A DNA stretch of 64,000 nt from Desulfovibrio sp. X2 (GCF_000422205.1 NZ_ATHV01000006.1:1-64000), one strand, 5' to 3'; numbered from the stretch's first letter, positions 36,114 through 51,411 are shown. A program made the numbers and translations. Notes: generated by a model from the sequence alone, not told the origin.

Positions 36114-38357
36114 TCAGGTGCGCATGCGGGCGATGACCCGCTGCAGGCTTTCGGCCAAGTCCTTCAGGGCGGACACGGCCTGTTCGGCATCCTCCATCTG
36201 CGATGCGGTCTGGGAGGATATGGAGCGGATGTCCTCGACGGCGCGGTTGATCTCTTCGCTGGCCGCGGACTGCTCTTCGCTGGCCGTGGCGATGGAGCGC
36301 ACCCGGTCTGCGGAGTCGTCGACGAAGGTGACGATCTCGGACAGGGCCTTGCCCGACTCCTGCGCCAGGCCGGTGCTGCTGGCCACGGCTTCCGAGGCGG
36401 ACTTCACGGCGACGAGGCTCGCCCGGGTGCCGTTCTGGATGCTCTGGATGGCCCCGACGACCTCCTTGGTGGCGACCATGGTCTTCTCGGCGAGCTTGCG
36501 CACCTCGTCGGCCACCACGGCGAATCCCCGTCCGGCATCGCCGGCTCGGGCGGCCTCGATGGCCGCGTTCAGGGCGAGCAGGTTGGTCTGGTCCGCGATG
36601 TCCTCGATGACCGTGATGATGCGGCCGATGCCCTCCGCCTGGGAGCCGAGGTCGTCCATGATCCTCGAGAGCCCCGCGGCATGCTCCTCCACCTTGGCTA
36701 TGGCGGCCACGGCGTCGGCCACGACCGAGCTGCCCTTGAGGGCCTTGTCGCGGGCCTGATCCGAGTTCTCGGCCGCGCTCGAGGCGTTGCCCGCCACCTC
36801 GAGGACCGTGGCGTTCATCTCTTCCATGGCCGTGGCCGTCTCGACAGTGCGGTCGTGCTGGCGTTGCGCGCCCTCACGCGAGACGCGGGCCACGGATTCG
36901 AGGTCGCGCGAGGCCACCACCAGCCGCTCGACCAGTTCGTCGAGCATTCCGGCCGCCTCGAGCATTCCCTCGCGCCTGGCGTTTTCCGCGGCGCTCCGTG
37001 CCTCTTCCGCAGCCTGCATGCTTTCGCGGGCACGCTCGGCCTCCTTGTCGGCCCGGTGCGTCTTCTCGTTGGCCTCGGAGAGGCTCCTTTCGAGCGACCC
37101 GACCATGGAGGCGATGGAGTCCTTGAGCACGAGCATCTCGTCGCCGTATCGTCCCGTGGGCCTTGCCTCGAGGTCGCCCGCCGCGACACGCGAGGCGAAG
37201 TTCACGAGCCCCTGCAGAGGCGCGCTCAGGTTACGCCGGAAGTAGAGCACCACCACGACCAGGGTCAGGACAAGCACGGCCAGGGAGGCATACGCGGCCT
37301 CGCGGGTCATGACTCCCAGGGCTGCGGTGAACTTCTCGCGCTGGCGCGCGAGCTGCGCGTCGATGTCGTCCACGTAGACGCCCGTGCCGATGACCCAGCC
37401 CCAGGGCTTGAAGAGCTTGACGAAGGAGAGCTTGGGGAAGTCCCCGTCCTGGCCCGGCTTGCCCCAGAGGTATTCAACGTAGCCCGAGCCGTCCTCGGCG
37501 GCCTTTTTGGCCATTTCCACGAAGAGCAGGTCGCCCTTCTTGTCCTTGAAGTCCTTGAGGGATTTCCCGTCGAGCTCGGGCGACAAGGGGTGCATGACCA
37601 TACGCGGCTCGAGGTCGGTGACGAAGAAATAGTTGCCGTCCGTGAGGCGCATCCTGCCGACCTCGCGCAGGGCCTCTGCCTTCATGGCGGACTCGATGTC
37701 CTCGACCCAGGCGCCGGAGCCGAAGATCCAGCCGAGCTCGGGCATCAGCTTCACGTAGGAAACCTTGAGCTTCTCCTGGGTCTCCCCGGGCTTGGGCCAC
37801 ATGTAGTCCACGACGCCCGAGCCGTCCTTCCGCACTGCCTCGACCATCTTCATGAAGAGCTTGGTGCCGTTCTTGTCCGCGAAGCCCGAGAGGTCCTTGC
37901 CGTCCAGGTCGGGCTTGATGGGATGCATGACCATGACCGGCCGCGTGTCGTTGATCCAGACGTAGTTGCCGTCGTCGAAGCGCACGCCCGCGACCATGGC
38001 CTTGATGGCCTGCTCGATCTCCTCCCGGGGCATGACGCCCTTGTTGGCACGGTAGAAGGCCTCGGCCTGGGAGACGACCGCGTCCACGACGCGCCTCAAG
38101 TCCGCCGCCTTGTATTCCTTGAGCCGCGCGATATCCTGCGAACGTTCGTAGTATCCCTGCACCGCCGTGTAGGCGAGCTGCACATGGTCGCGCAGGCACT
38201 CGCGTTCGCGCTGCACCATGTCTTCGCGCAGTTGCGAGACCTCGCGGCGGGAAAAGGCGTCCGACCCAAGATAGAGCACCGTCAGGGCCGAGGCGATGGT
38301 GAGCGTCAGGGCGCCCCCGACGAGGAGCAGCAGCTTGAACGACAGACCTTTCTTCAT
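36114..38357 (-). CDS. Chemoreceptor with two Cache domains
   Basis: A 747-residue methyl-accepting chemotaxis protein. TM1 covers residues about 7-29, followed by a long periplasmic region with two related single-Cache units ([15 protein letters not shown] and [15 protein letters not shown], each with a preceding Y-x-W/F segment), TM2 about 336-356, HAMP, and the signalling domain ending in a canonical hairpin tip ([33 protein letters not shown]). Cache domains usually bind small carboxylates or amino acids; no ligand is assigned. The Shine-Dalgarno lies in a hairpin. Confidence 0.92.
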   Translation of the reverse strand: MKKGLSFKLLLLVGGALTLTIASALTVLYLGSDAFSRREVSQLREDMVQRERECLRDHVQLAYTAVQGYYERSQDIARLKEYKAADLRRVVDAVVSQAEAFYRANKGVMPREEIEQAIKAMVAGVRFDDGNYVWINDTRPVMVMHPIKPDLDGKDLSGFADKNGTKLFMKMVEAVRKDGSGVVDYMWPKPGETQEKLKVSYVKLMPELGWIFGSGAWVEDIESAMKAEALREVGRMRLTDGNYFFVTDLEPRMVMHPLSPELDGKSLKDFKDKKGDLLFVEMAKKAAEDGSGYVEYLWGKPGQDGDFPKLSFVKLFKPWGWVIGTGVYVDDIDAQLARQREKFTAALGVMTREAAYASLAVLVLTLVVVVLYFRRNLSAPLQGLVNFASRVAAGDLEARPTGRYGDEMLVLKDSIASMVGSLERSLSEANEKTHRADKEAERARESMQAAEEARSAAENARREGMLEAAGMLDELVERLVVASRDLESVARVSREGAQRQHDRTVETATAMEEMNATVLEVAGNASSAAENSDQARDKALKGSSVVADAVAAIAKVEEHAAGLSRIMDDLGSQAEGIGRIITVIEDIADQTNLLALNAAIEAARAGDAGRGFAVVADEVRKLAEKTMVATKEVVGAIQSIQNGTRASLVAVKSASEAVASSTGLAQESGKALSEIVTFVDDSADRVRSIATASEEQSAASEEINRAVEDIRSISSQTASQMEDAEQAVSALKDLAESLQRVIARMRT

Positions 38358-38377
38358 GGTTCCCCCTTAAGGGAACC
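38358..38377 (-). promoter_or_regulatory. Hairpin covering the chemoreceptor ribosome site
   Basis: Read on the minus strand, GGTTCCC and GGGAACC (7 bp, TTAAGG between) lie immediately before the ATG. The AAGGGGG Shine-Dalgarno is partly in the right arm, so a folded stem would hide it. Upstream at 38409-38434 is a larger imperfect inverted repeat with GCCTGGC direct repeats 21 nt apart. Confidence 0.4.
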
Positions 38378-38457
38378 AGTATCCGCATTCGCCTGCGCCC
38401 TGTAAACGCCTGGCATTCAGAAAATAATGCCTGGCTCGTGTCCCACGGAGATGAAAG

Positions 38458-38492
38458 AAAAAAAAGTCGCGCCGGGATTCCTCCCGGCGCGA
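38458..38492 (-). terminator. Rho-independent terminator after dapB
   Basis: An 11-bp perfect stem (TCGCGCCGGGA with TCCCGGCGCGA, four-base loop), preceded on the plus strand by eight As at 38458-38465, which is a U run on the minus strand transcript. It ends the uvrB-channel-ligA-dapB operon. Confidence 0.88.
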
Positions 38493-38533
38493 TCCCGCAC
38501 TGCGGCAAGCGGGGCGGCAGGCCCCGCCGCGAC

Positions 38534-39316
38534 CTAGAAGATGTCGGCCATGGTGTAGAGCCTGCCGGGCTTCTGCCCCACGAGCCACTTGGCCGCTCGC
38601 AGCGCCCCCTGAGCGAAAGTCTCGCGGGAATGGGCGCGGTGGGTGACCTCGATGCGCTCGCCCGGGCCGAGCAGATAGATTGTGTGGTCGCCGACCACGT
38701 CGCCGCCGCGCACGGTCATCACGCCGATCTCTTCCTTGGGACGCGGGCCGATGATGCCGTGGCGCGCGAAATTGCCCTTCTCCTCGAGTTTCCAGCCACG
38801 CGCCTCGGCCAGGGCCTGGCCGAGCTTGATGGCCGTGCCGCTCGGCGCGTCGGCCTTCTTGTTGTGATGGATCTCGGTGAGCTCAATGTCGTAGGCCGGG
38901 CCGAGCTTCTGCACCAGATCGGGCAGGATCTTGAGCAGGACGTTGACGCCCACGCTCATGTTCGGCGACCAGAAGATCCGGGCCTTCTTCGCGGCGTCGC
39001 GCAGCGCGGCGACCTGCTCTTCCTTGAGGCCCGTGGTGCCGATGACCGCGCAGGCGCCCTTCTCGGCCACGGTACGAGCCACTGCGACGCTCGCTTCCGG
39101 CGCGCTGAAGTCGATGACCACGCCGTTCGGCACCTTGTCCAGCATTTCGACCAGGCTGTGGCTCATCTGGCAACCCCAGGCGGCGAGTTTGGCCTCGTTG
39201 CCGGGGCGGTCGACCACGCCGGCGAGTTCGAGGGCGGGATCGGCCTGCGCCGCAGCGCACAGGGTCTGGCCCATGCGTCCGGCTGCGCCGTGGATGATGA
39301 TGACGGGAACGCTCAT
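38534..39316 (-). CDS. dapB: 4-hydroxy-tetrahydrodipicolinate reductase
   Basis: A 260-residue enzyme of lysine and diaminopimelate synthesis. The dinucleotide motif is IHGAAGRMGQTL. The substrate and catalytic segment is ELTEIHHNKKADAPSGTAIK, with the family E-x-H-H-x-x-K-x-D-x-P-S-G-T-A pattern complete. Length fits (about 260). Last in the operon with uvrB, the K+ channel and ligA, 22 nt after ligA. Confidence 0.95.
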   Translation of the reverse strand: MSVPVIIIHGAAGRMGQTLCAAAQADPALELAGVVDRPGNEAKLAAWGCQMSHSLVEMLDKVPNGVVIDFSAPEASVAVARTVAEKGACAVIGTTGLKEEQVAALRDAAKKARIFWSPNMSVGVNVLLKILPDLVQKLGPAYDIELTEIHHNKKADAPSGTAIKLGQALAEARGWKLEEKGNFARHGIIGPRPKEEIGVMTVRGGDVVGDHTIYLLGPGERIEVTHRAHSRETFAQGALRAAKWLVGQKPGRLYTMADIF

Positions 39317-39338
39317 GACGACCTCCTTGGCGCCGTCC

Positions 39339-44791
<5,453 letters not shown>

Positions 44792-44904
44792 ACACGTATG
44801 CAGGGGTGGCCGCGAGCCCGGGCGCTTATGAGGCCCCAATCCGGCGGCGGACAGCCGACGGCAGGTCCGTGTCCAACCCGAGCACAGCGTTTTGGAGGTG
44901 TAGC

Positions 44905-45378
44905 ATGGAATTGAACATCATTGAACATGATTTTTCGCCCGATATCGACCGGGGCTTTTCCCTCTCCATGGTCATCAAGAGCTTCAAGGGGCGCCGCAAC
45001 GTGGAAGTCCACCTCTTCCGCCCCGAGTGGACCGCCGAGGAGCAGGAGAACTACCGCTGGGAGCTGATGCTCGGCGGCCCTGTGGCCCCGAACGTGCCGC
45101 CCGATCCGGTCGGCAGCAAGCAGGTCTTCATGGAGAGCTTCGGCCCGGGCGAACGCGACGCGATCATCGAATTCCTGAAGAAGACCTACGAGGACAAGCT
45201 GGTGGCCATCTACTCCGCCCCGCTGTCCTTCCCCATCCCCCTCGGCCTCGTGCCGCTGTCCTCGGTGCCCGAGGGCAAGGATATCGGGATCATCCGCTTC
45301 GAGAAGATCCCGAGCTACGACCTGGGCATCCCGCTGCACGGCCTCTACGACCTCTCGCAGCACGAGCCCATGGCCTAG
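44905..45378 (+). CDS. Conserved hypothetical protein
   Basis: A 157-residue soluble protein without signal peptide or membrane helix. It is acidic, with alternating strands and a helical segment ([19 protein letters not shown]). I do not recognise a family. A GGAGG precedes the ATG by six bases. It ends 28 nt before a glycosyltransferase and may share its transcript. An in-frame ATG at 44779 would overlap uvrB; the SD supports 44905. Confidence 0.65.
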   Translation: MELNIIEHDFSPDIDRGFSLSMVIKSFKGRRNVEVHLFRPEWTAEEQENYRWELMLGGPVAPNVPPDPVGSKQVFMESFGPGERDAIIEFLKKTYEDKLVAIYSAPLSFPIPLGLVPLSSVPEGKDIGIIRFEKIPSYDLGIPLHGLYDLSQHEPMA

Positions 45379-45406
45379 CCCGCTACGGACCAGACAGAGG
45401 AAACGC

Positions 45407-46459
45407 TTGAGCGCCCTCCTGCCCCTGGACTTCAGGAAGATACTCGTCTGTCAGCTCCGCCAGATCGGGGACGTGCTTCTGGCGACCCCGTCGGTGGAGC
45501 TGCTCAGACGGCGCTATCCGGACGCCGAGATACACTTCTTCACCGAGAAGAAGTGCGCTCCCATGCTGGCCAACAATCCCCACCTGGCGCGCGTCTGGCA
45601 GGTGGACAAGAAGGAGCTCACGAGCCTTCGGCGCGAGATCGCCTTCTACCGCCGCGTGGCGTCCGAGGGCTACGACCTGGTGGTGGACTTCCAGCAGCTG
45701 CCGCGCATCCGCTGGGTGGTGGGCTTCTCGCACGCCAAGGTGCGGCTCAGCTACACCGCGCCGTGGTACACGCGCTGGCTCTACACCCACACCGCCCCCA
45801 TGCTGCCGGGCTACGCCGCCATGTGCAAGGCCTCGGTGCTCGCTCCGCTCGGCATCGAATGGAACGGCGAACGGCCGCGCCTGTACCTGAGCAAGCTGGA
45901 GCGCGCCTGGGCGGGCCATTTCTTCCAGCAGCACGGGCTCACCGACGAGCATCTGGTCGTGACCCTGGACCCCACGCACCGCCGCGAGACGCGGCGCTGG
46001 CCCGCAAAGCACTGGGCCAGGCTCGTGGACATCGCGTCCGAGGCCCGGCCGGAGCTTCGCTTCGTGGTCCTGGTGGGGCCCGGCGAGGAGGACGTCGCCC
46101 GCGACCTCGCGGGCCGCGTGCGCCGTCCGGAGAATCTGGTCGTGCCGAACAGGATACTCTCGCTGCGCGAGCTGGCCGCGGTCATCGACGCCGCGGCCCT
46201 GCACGCGGGCAACTGTTCGGCCCCGAGCCACATGGCCGTGGCCGTGGACACGCCCTCGCTCATCGTGCGCGGCTCCACCTCGGACGCCTGGCGCTTCCCC
46301 TCGCCCGAGCACGTGAGCATCAAGGCCGGGCTCGAATGCCAGCCCTGCAACGAAAACGTCTGCCCCAAGGGCACCAACGAGTGCCTGACGGGCCTCACGC
46401 CCGAGCGGGTGGCCCCGGAGCTGCTCGCCCTGCTCCCGCACCTGCCTCCCGAAACCTAG
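45407..46459 (+). CDS. Glycosyltransferase family 9 (heptosyltransferase-like)
   Basis: A 350-residue GT-B protein of the ADP-heptose:LPS heptosyltransferase family. The N-terminal KILVCQLRQIGDVLLATPSVELL is the family's leader, and the C-terminal half has HAGNCSAPSHMAVAVDTPSLI, matching the acceptor and nucleotide pattern. A Cys-rich stretch near the C-terminus (CQPCNENVCP) is common in this family. The start is TTG at 45407, with AGAGGAAACGC upstream; no in-frame ATG lies near. It probably adds a core sugar to LPS on the cytoplasmic face. Its stop shares bases with the next gene's stop (CTAG). Confidence 0.85.
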   Translation: MSALLPLDFRKILVCQLRQIGDVLLATPSVELLRRRYPDAEIHFFTEKKCAPMLANNPHLARVWQVDKKELTSLRREIAFYRRVASEGYDLVVDFQQLPRIRWVVGFSHAKVRLSYTAPWYTRWLYTHTAPMLPGYAAMCKASVLAPLGIEWNGERPRLYLSKLERAWAGHFFQQHGLTDEHLVVTLDPTHRRETRRWPAKHWARLVDIASEARPELRFVVLVGPGEEDVARDLAGRVRRPENLVVPNRILSLRELAAVIDAAALHAGNCSAPSHMAVAVDTPSLIVRGSTSDAWRFPSPEHVSIKAGLECQPCNENVCPKGTNECLTGLTPERVAPELLALLPHLPPET

Positions 46460-47175
46460 CGGGCCAGTTCCAGTAACTGCTTGAAGGCCTTGCTGCGGGC
46501 CTCGGCCTGGAAGTCGTCCTCGGCCTGCATGGCCTTGTTCGAGGCGTCGCACAGGCGACGGTAAGTGTCCACGTCCGCGCTCCTGTCGAAGGACAGGGTC
46601 TGTCCCCTGACGTGCCACGCGCCCTTGCGGTCTGCCAGGAAATCCACCAGGTCGGCCATGCGGTCGATGACCGCGTCCTCGAGCTTCCAGGCCTCGGCCA
46701 CCTGGGCCTTGGCCTCCGGACGGCGGCGCTCCCAGGCGGCGGAGAGGCGCGCGCGGGTCTCCTCGTCCGTGTCCAGGGCGGTGATCTGCGACTGTCCCTG
46801 GGCCAGGAGGTCGTAGCTCTTTCCGCGGTAGGTCCTGGCCAGGCTGCGCGAGCGGGCGACGATGGCCTTGCCCTTGGAAAGGTCGGGGTCACTGCTCAGG
46901 CGCTGGGGGTTCAGGAGCTTGTAGAAGCCCGCCTTGTCCAGCTCTCCCTCGTACTGCTGCGAGAGGTTCTGCACATCCAGGGCGGCCTGGGCATAGAGCT
47001 TCGCCGCGAGCAGGGAGGAGAGCACGGAGCCGCCGCTGCTTTGGCTCTGGACGGCCGCGCCGTCTCCCGTATCGGGCGCGTCGGAGGCGGCGTCGGGAGC
47101 ATCGGCGGCCACGGCGTGCGTCGCGGCCGCCGTGAGGATGAGGACGAGCAGGAATATGCGAAGGCAGTCACGCAT
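46456..47175 (-). CDS. Exported protein of unknown function
   Basis: A 239-residue protein with a signal peptide (about residues 1-23, ending AVA) and an Asp/Ala/Ser-rich linker to residue 50. The remainder is helical, rich in Ala, Leu, Gln and Arg, with coiled-coil-like spacing. No enzyme motif. AAGGA lies eight bases before the ATG. Its stop codon lies inside the stop of the convergent GT9 gene. Upstream, aat ends 57 nt away; these may be one transcript. Confidence 0.6.
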   Translation of the reverse strand: MRDCLRIFLLVLILTAAATHAVAADAPDAASDAPDTGDGAAVQSQSSGGSVLSSLLAAKLYAQAALDVQNLSQQYEGELDKAGFYKLLNPQRLSSDPDLSKGKAIVARSRSLARTYRGKSYDLLAQGQSQITALDTDEETRARLSAAWERRRPEAKAQVAEAWKLEDAVIDRMADLVDFLADRKGAWHVRGQTLSFDRSADVDTYRRLCDASNKAMQAEDDFQAEARSKAFKQLLELAR

Positions 47176-47231
47176 GGCGATGTCCTTGCAATCTTATTGT
47201 TGGGATATCCGGTTTGGAATACTCGAAAGAA

Positions 47232-47942
47232 TCAGGCGCTGCAGGCGCAGAGTTCTCCGCCCGCGTCGCTCCACGAGCCCTTGCGCGTGGGATGGTCGAT
47301 GGCCGCGCGCAGGCGGGAAAGGAACTCCCGGCGCGGCGTGGGCACGGCGCCCAGCGCCGTCATGTGCGGGGTGACCTGCTGGCAGTCCACGAAGTCGAAG
47401 CCCCAACGCGCGAGCACGCGGCAGAGCGTCACGAAGGCCGTCTTGGAGGCGCCGGACTCCTTGTGGAACATGGATTCTCCGAAAAAGGCCCGCCCGAGCG
47501 CCACGCCGTAGAGCCCGCCGACCAGCCGCCCGTCCTTCCAGGCCTCCACGCTGTGCGCCAGGCCGTGCTCGTGCAGCTCGCAGTAGGCCTCGATCATGTC
47601 CCAGACGAGCCAGGTGCCCTCTCCCTGGGGCCGGGGCGAGCGGGCGCAGGCGCCGATCACCGCCTCGAACTCCTGATCGAAGGTCACCTGGAACTCGCCG
47701 CGGTTGAGCTGGCGGCGCAGGCTGCGGGAAACGTGGACATGCGCGGGCTCGATCAGGGGACGCGGGTCCGGCGACCACCAGAGGATGGGGGTGTCCGGCC
47801 CGTACCAGGGGAAGATGCCCTGGGCGTAGGCGCAGACCAGCCGCTCTATGCCGAGATCCCCGCCCACGGCCAGAAGCCCGTCGGGCTCGGCCAGGGCGGG
47901 GTCCGGAAAGCAGGGCTCGTCGCCCAGCATGAATACGGCCAT
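47232..47942 (-). CDS. aat: Leucyl/phenylalanyl-tRNA-protein transferase
   Basis: A 236-residue transferase that adds Leu or Phe from tRNA to proteins with N-terminal Arg or Lys, making them N-degron substrates. The family core FPDPALAEPDGLLAVGGDL is followed by YAQGIFPWY, ILWWSPDPRPL, the WLVWDMIEAYCELHEHGLAH and GESMFHKESGASKTAF motifs. Length is standard. Follows clpA by 4 nt in the N-degron operon. Confidence 0.95.
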   Translation of the reverse strand: MAVFMLGDEPCFPDPALAEPDGLLAVGGDLGIERLVCAYAQGIFPWYGPDTPILWWSPDPRPLIEPAHVHVSRSLRRQLNRGEFQVTFDQEFEAVIGACARSPRPQGEGTWLVWDMIEAYCELHEHGLAHSVEAWKDGRLVGGLYGVALGRAFFGESMFHKESGASKTAFVTLCRVLARWGFDFVDCQQVTPHMTALGAVPTPRREFLSRLRAAIDHPTRKGSWSDAGGELCACSA

Positions 47943-47946
47943 GCTG

Positions 47947-50280
47947 CTACGCGGGCTCCTTCTCCGCTGCGCGCTTTTTCTTGCCGCCCGGCTTGCCGGT
48001 GGCCTTGCCTGCGGCCTCTGCAGCGGAAAGCACGCGGATGACCGGCTTCTTTTCGCCCTTCTCGTCCTCGCCCACGGCGATGAGGGCCGTGCCGCCCGCC
48101 TTGAGATCGCCGAAGAGGATCTGGTCGGCCAGGGAATCCTTGATCTCGGTTTGGATGACCCGCGAGAGCGGGCGGGCGCCGAAGGCCGGATCGAAGCCCT
48201 TGTCGGCCAGATAGACGCGCGCCTCGGGATCCAGGCGGACCTCGATCTTCTTGGCCTGCATCTGGGTGTTCAGCTCGGCCATGAACTTGTCCACGATCAT
48301 CTCCATGATCTCCTGGGACAGCGGACCGAACTGGACCACCGCGTCGAGGCGGTTGCGGAACTCGGGGCTGAAGAGGCGCTCGACCTCCTTCATGCCCTTC
48401 TCCACGTCCGTGCTCGCCGCGCCCTTCTGTCCGAAGCCGAGGTTCGACTTGGACATCTCCCGCGCGCCCGCGTTGGAGGTCATGAGGATGACCACATGGC
48501 GGAAGTCCGCCTTGCGGCCGTTGTTGTCGGTCAGGGTGGCGTAGTCCATGATCTGCAGCAGGATGTTGAAGACGTCGGGATGCGCCTTCTCGATCTCGTC
48601 CAGCAGAAGCTCGCTGTAGGGATTCTTGCGCACGTCGTCGACCAGGAGCCCGCCCTGCTCGAAGCCCACGTAGCCCGGAGGCGAGCCGATGAGCCGCGCC
48701 ACGGCGTGCTTCTCCATGTACTCGCTCATGTCGTAGCGCATGAAGGAGACGCCGAGCACGCCTGCGAGCTGCTTGGCAAGCTCGGTCTTGCCCACGCCCG
48801 TGGGGCCCATGAGCAGGAAGTTGCCGAGCGGCCTGGTCTCGTTGCCGAGCCCTGCGCGCGAGCGCTTGATGGCCCGGGAGATGATCTCCACGGCCTTGTC
48901 CTGGCCGAAGACGCGCTTCTTGAGCTCGCCCTCGAGGTCCTGCAGCTTGCTGCGGTCGGCCATGCTCACGCGGCGGGCCGGGATGCGTGCCATGCGGGCG
49001 ATGACCTGCTCCACGTCGCGCACGGAGATGACCTTGTCCTTGCAGGAGCTGCGCTCGAGCTTGCAGAGCGCGCCGGTCTCGTCGATGACGTCGATGGCCT
49101 TGTCCGGCAGGAAGCGGTCGTTGATGTAGCGCGCCGCGAGCTCGGCAGCGGCCTTGATGGCCGAGACGGTGTAGCGCACGCCGTGGTGGTCCTCGTAGTA
49201 GGGCTTCAGGCCCTTGAGGATGTCCACGGTCTGCTCCACGGTCGGCTCCGCGACCTCGATCTTCTGGAACCGGCGCGACAGGGCGCGGTCTTTCTCGAAG
49301 ACGCTCTTGTACTCCTCGTAGGTGGTCGAGCCGATGCAGCGGATCTCGCCCGAGGCCAGAAGCGGCTTCAGGATGTTCGAGGCGTCGAGCGTGCCGCCGC
49401 TGGTGGCGCCCGCGCCGATGATGGTGTGGATCTCGTCGACGAAGAGGATGGCGCTCGGCCGGTTCTTGATGGCCCCGACCACGCCCTTCAGGCGCTGCTC
49501 GAAATCGCCGCGGTACTTGGTGCCCGCGAGCAGCGCGCCCATGTCCAGGGCGTAGATGGAGACGTCTGCGAAGGACTCGGGCACCTCGCCCGAGACGATC
49601 TTCAGCGCCAGCCCCTCGGCCATGGCGGTCTTGCCCACGCCCGCGTCGCCCACGTAAATGGGGTTGTTCTTGCGGCGCCGGGCCAGGACCTGGATGGTCC
49701 GCTTCATCTCCTCGTCGCGGCCGATGAGCGGGTCGATCTCACCGCGCTTGGCCTTCTCGGTCAGGTTGACCGTGTACTGCTCGAGGAACTTGTCCTCCTT
49801 CTCGGCCTCCTTGGCCGGTCCGGTCTTCTGTTCCGCCTCGTCGTCCAGGCTCTCGGTGATGGTGTGGGAGATGAACTCGAGGACGTCGAGACGGCTCACG
49901 CCCTGCGACTTGAGAAAGTAGACCGCGTAGGAATCCTCCTCGTCGAAGAGCGCGGCCAGCACGTCGCCGACCTCGACCTTCTCCTTGCCCGCGGACTGCA
50001 TGTGCATGATCGAGCGCTGCAGCACGCGCTGCACGCCCAGCGTCTGCACGACCTCGGTGGGGTGCGACTCGGGCAGTACTTCCATATGATCGATGAAGAA
50101 TCGCTCGAGCTGGTGCCTGAGCTTCTTCGTATCCGCGCCGCATCCGGACAGGATGTCCTGGCCGGAATCGTCCTGAGCCATGGCGTAGAGCAGGTGCTCC
50201 AGGGTCAGGAACTCGTGGTTGCGGCGCTTCACTTCACGCACGGCTGTGGTGAGGACGTTCTCCAGTCTCTTGCTGAGCAT
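47947..50280 (-). CDS. clpA: ATP-dependent Clp protease ATPase subunit ClpA
   Basis: A 777-residue AAA+ unfoldase that feeds substrates to ClpP. It has the ClpN domain (NHEFLTLEHLLYAMA), a first AAA+ module (GDAGVGKTAMAEGLA), and a second (LMGPTGVGKTELAKQL) with sensor-2 region. The double Clp-N, the linker without a long coiled-coil propeller, and length agree with ClpA rather than ClpB (860). It probably works with ClpS encoded 4 nt upstream. The C-terminal tail is Lys-rich. clpP is not in this window. Confidence 0.95.
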   Translation of the reverse strand: MLSKRLENVLTTAVREVKRRNHEFLTLEHLLYAMAQDDSGQDILSGCGADTKKLRHQLERFFIDHMEVLPESHPTEVVQTLGVQRVLQRSIMHMQSAGKEKVEVGDVLAALFDEEDSYAVYFLKSQGVSRLDVLEFISHTITESLDDEAEQKTGPAKEAEKEDKFLEQYTVNLTEKAKRGEIDPLIGRDEEMKRTIQVLARRRKNNPIYVGDAGVGKTAMAEGLALKIVSGEVPESFADVSIYALDMGALLAGTKYRGDFEQRLKGVVGAIKNRPSAILFVDEIHTIIGAGATSGGTLDASNILKPLLASGEIRCIGSTTYEEYKSVFEKDRALSRRFQKIEVAEPTVEQTVDILKGLKPYYEDHHGVRYTVSAIKAAAELAARYINDRFLPDKAIDVIDETGALCKLERSSCKDKVISVRDVEQVIARMARIPARRVSMADRSKLQDLEGELKKRVFGQDKAVEIISRAIKRSRAGLGNETRPLGNFLLMGPTGVGKTELAKQLAGVLGVSFMRYDMSEYMEKHAVARLIGSPPGYVGFEQGGLLVDDVRKNPYSELLLDEIEKAHPDVFNILLQIMDYATLTDNNGRKADFRHVVILMTSNAGAREMSKSNLGFGQKGAASTDVEKGMKEVERLFSPEFRNRLDAVVQFGPLSQEIMEMIVDKFMAELNTQMQAKKIEVRLDPEARVYLADKGFDPAFGARPLSRVIQTEIKDSLADQILFGDLKAGGTALIAVGEDEKGEKKPVIRVLSAAEAAGKATGKPGGKKKRAAEKEPA

Positions 50281-50283
50281 CTA

Positions 50284-50598
50284 TCAAACCTCTTCCATGC
50301 TGCTGCGCAGCGGATATCCGGCCTGGCGGGCCAGGTTGTGCACCATGGTCACCTTGGTCTCGGCCACCTCGACGGTGTACACGCCGCACACGCCCTTGCC
50401 GCTGTTGTGCACGTTGAGCATGATGCGCGTTGCCTCGGCCTCGGTCTTGTGGAAGACCTCCTTGAGGACCTTCACCACGAATTCCATGGTCGTGTAGTCG
50501 TCGTTGTGGAGCAGGACCTTGTAGCGTCTGGGCTCCTGCACCTCGTCTTCGACGAACGTCGTGGTATCGTGGCGTTCCTGGGGAAGCTTCTCCGACAT
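50284..50598 (-). CDS. clpS: Clp adaptor protein ClpS
   Basis: A 104-residue adaptor that binds destabilising N-terminal residues and hands them to ClpA. Family marks are [17 protein letters not shown], the [18 protein letters not shown] helix and [14 protein letters not shown]. The N-terminal about 22 residues are variable and disordered, as usual. First gene of the clpS-clpA-aat operon; the 136-nt gap upstream separates it from the CYTH gene. Confidence 0.95.
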   Translation of the reverse strand: MSEKLPQERHDTTTFVEDEVQEPRRYKVLLHNDDYTTMEFVVKVLKEVFHKTEAEATRIMLNVHNSGKGVCGVYTVEVAETKVTMVHNLARQAGYPLRSSMEEV

Positions 50599-50734
50599 TT
50601 CGTATCCTCGTTTACCGATGTCCGGACATCAACCTAAGTCCGGCCGCTGGAATGTGAAGAGGGAGGGCGCATCGGGACGCCTTTTTTCGTCTGTCACAGA
50701 GTAACCCTGCTCAGGGGGCGAGGTAAAGTGGCGC

Positions 50735-51361
50735 TCAGGTGAAATCTTCCCGAAAGAGGGCCAGGGCCTCCTCGCGGGCCGCCCCGACGAAGACGAAGGA
50801 GTCCTGCGGTGAAAGGCCCTGGGCGGCGCGCCAGCGCGCATGAAGGGTGTGGTAGTTCTCGGCGCTCGCCTGCGCCGGGTCGAGCTCGAGCGCCGCGGCG
50901 CAGGCGCGGATGGCCTCCTCCTCGCCCTCGACCTCCAGGAAGTCGCCGAAGGAGAGGCGGTCGAGGCAGACGTGGCAGTCCATGAAGGACCACTCCTCGC
51001 GCACCTTCTCGTAGGCCAGGGCCTCCTCGTAGCCGAGCGCCAGAAGGCCCGCTCGCACCGCGGCGAGGTCCGTGACCCCGCTCTCATACTCCTGGCGGAT
51101 CTTGAGCCCTCCGCCCGTGCCCGCGGCGGAGAGAAGGCCGCCCTCCCCTGCGGGGACCGGCGCCTTGATCGTGAGCAGCGCCCGTCCGTCGTCGCGCAGC
51201 CTGAGCAGCACCCCCCGTCCGCGCAGGGAACGCGCCGCGTCGTCGAAGACCTCGTTGCGCTCGAAGCGGCGTCCGAGGCGCACGCCGCCTGCCGCGGCAA
51301 GCCTCCGCCTGACCGAAGCCAAGTCCGCATTTTTGAACTTGACCTCGATCTCGTATTTCAT
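50735..51361 (-). CDS. CYTH-domain protein
   Basis: A 208-residue protein of the CYTH fold (class IV adenylate cyclase / triphosphatase). The E-x-E-x-K signature is YEIEVKFK at the start, followed by RRFERNEVFDD, GVLLRLRDDGRALLTIKAP and the later KIRQEYESGV and FGDFLEVEGEEEAI strands with acidic residues. These bind triphosphates with metal. Function may be thiamine triphosphatase-like, inorganic triphosphatase or cyclase. Start ATG 51361 puts EIEVK at the usual place; a further ATG seven codons upstream would near crcB. Confidence 0.82.
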   Translation of the reverse strand: MKYEIEVKFKNADLASVRRRLAAAGGVRLGRRFERNEVFDDAARSLRGRGVLLRLRDDGRALLTIKAPVPAGEGGLLSAAGTGGGLKIRQEYESGVTDLAAVRAGLLALGYEEALAYEKVREEWSFMDCHVCLDRLSFGDFLEVEGEEEAIRACAAALELDPAQASAENYHTLHARWRAAQGLSPQDSFVFVGAAREEALALFREDFT

Positions 51362-51411
51362 GTCTGATGAATTTTCGCCCATTTGGGCAGATTACGCCAA
51401 GGGGGACCGGA

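Noticed and set aside
51362-51411. Fluoride riboswitch before crcB
   Set aside because: The 50-nt gap is too short and shows no conserved riboswitch core.
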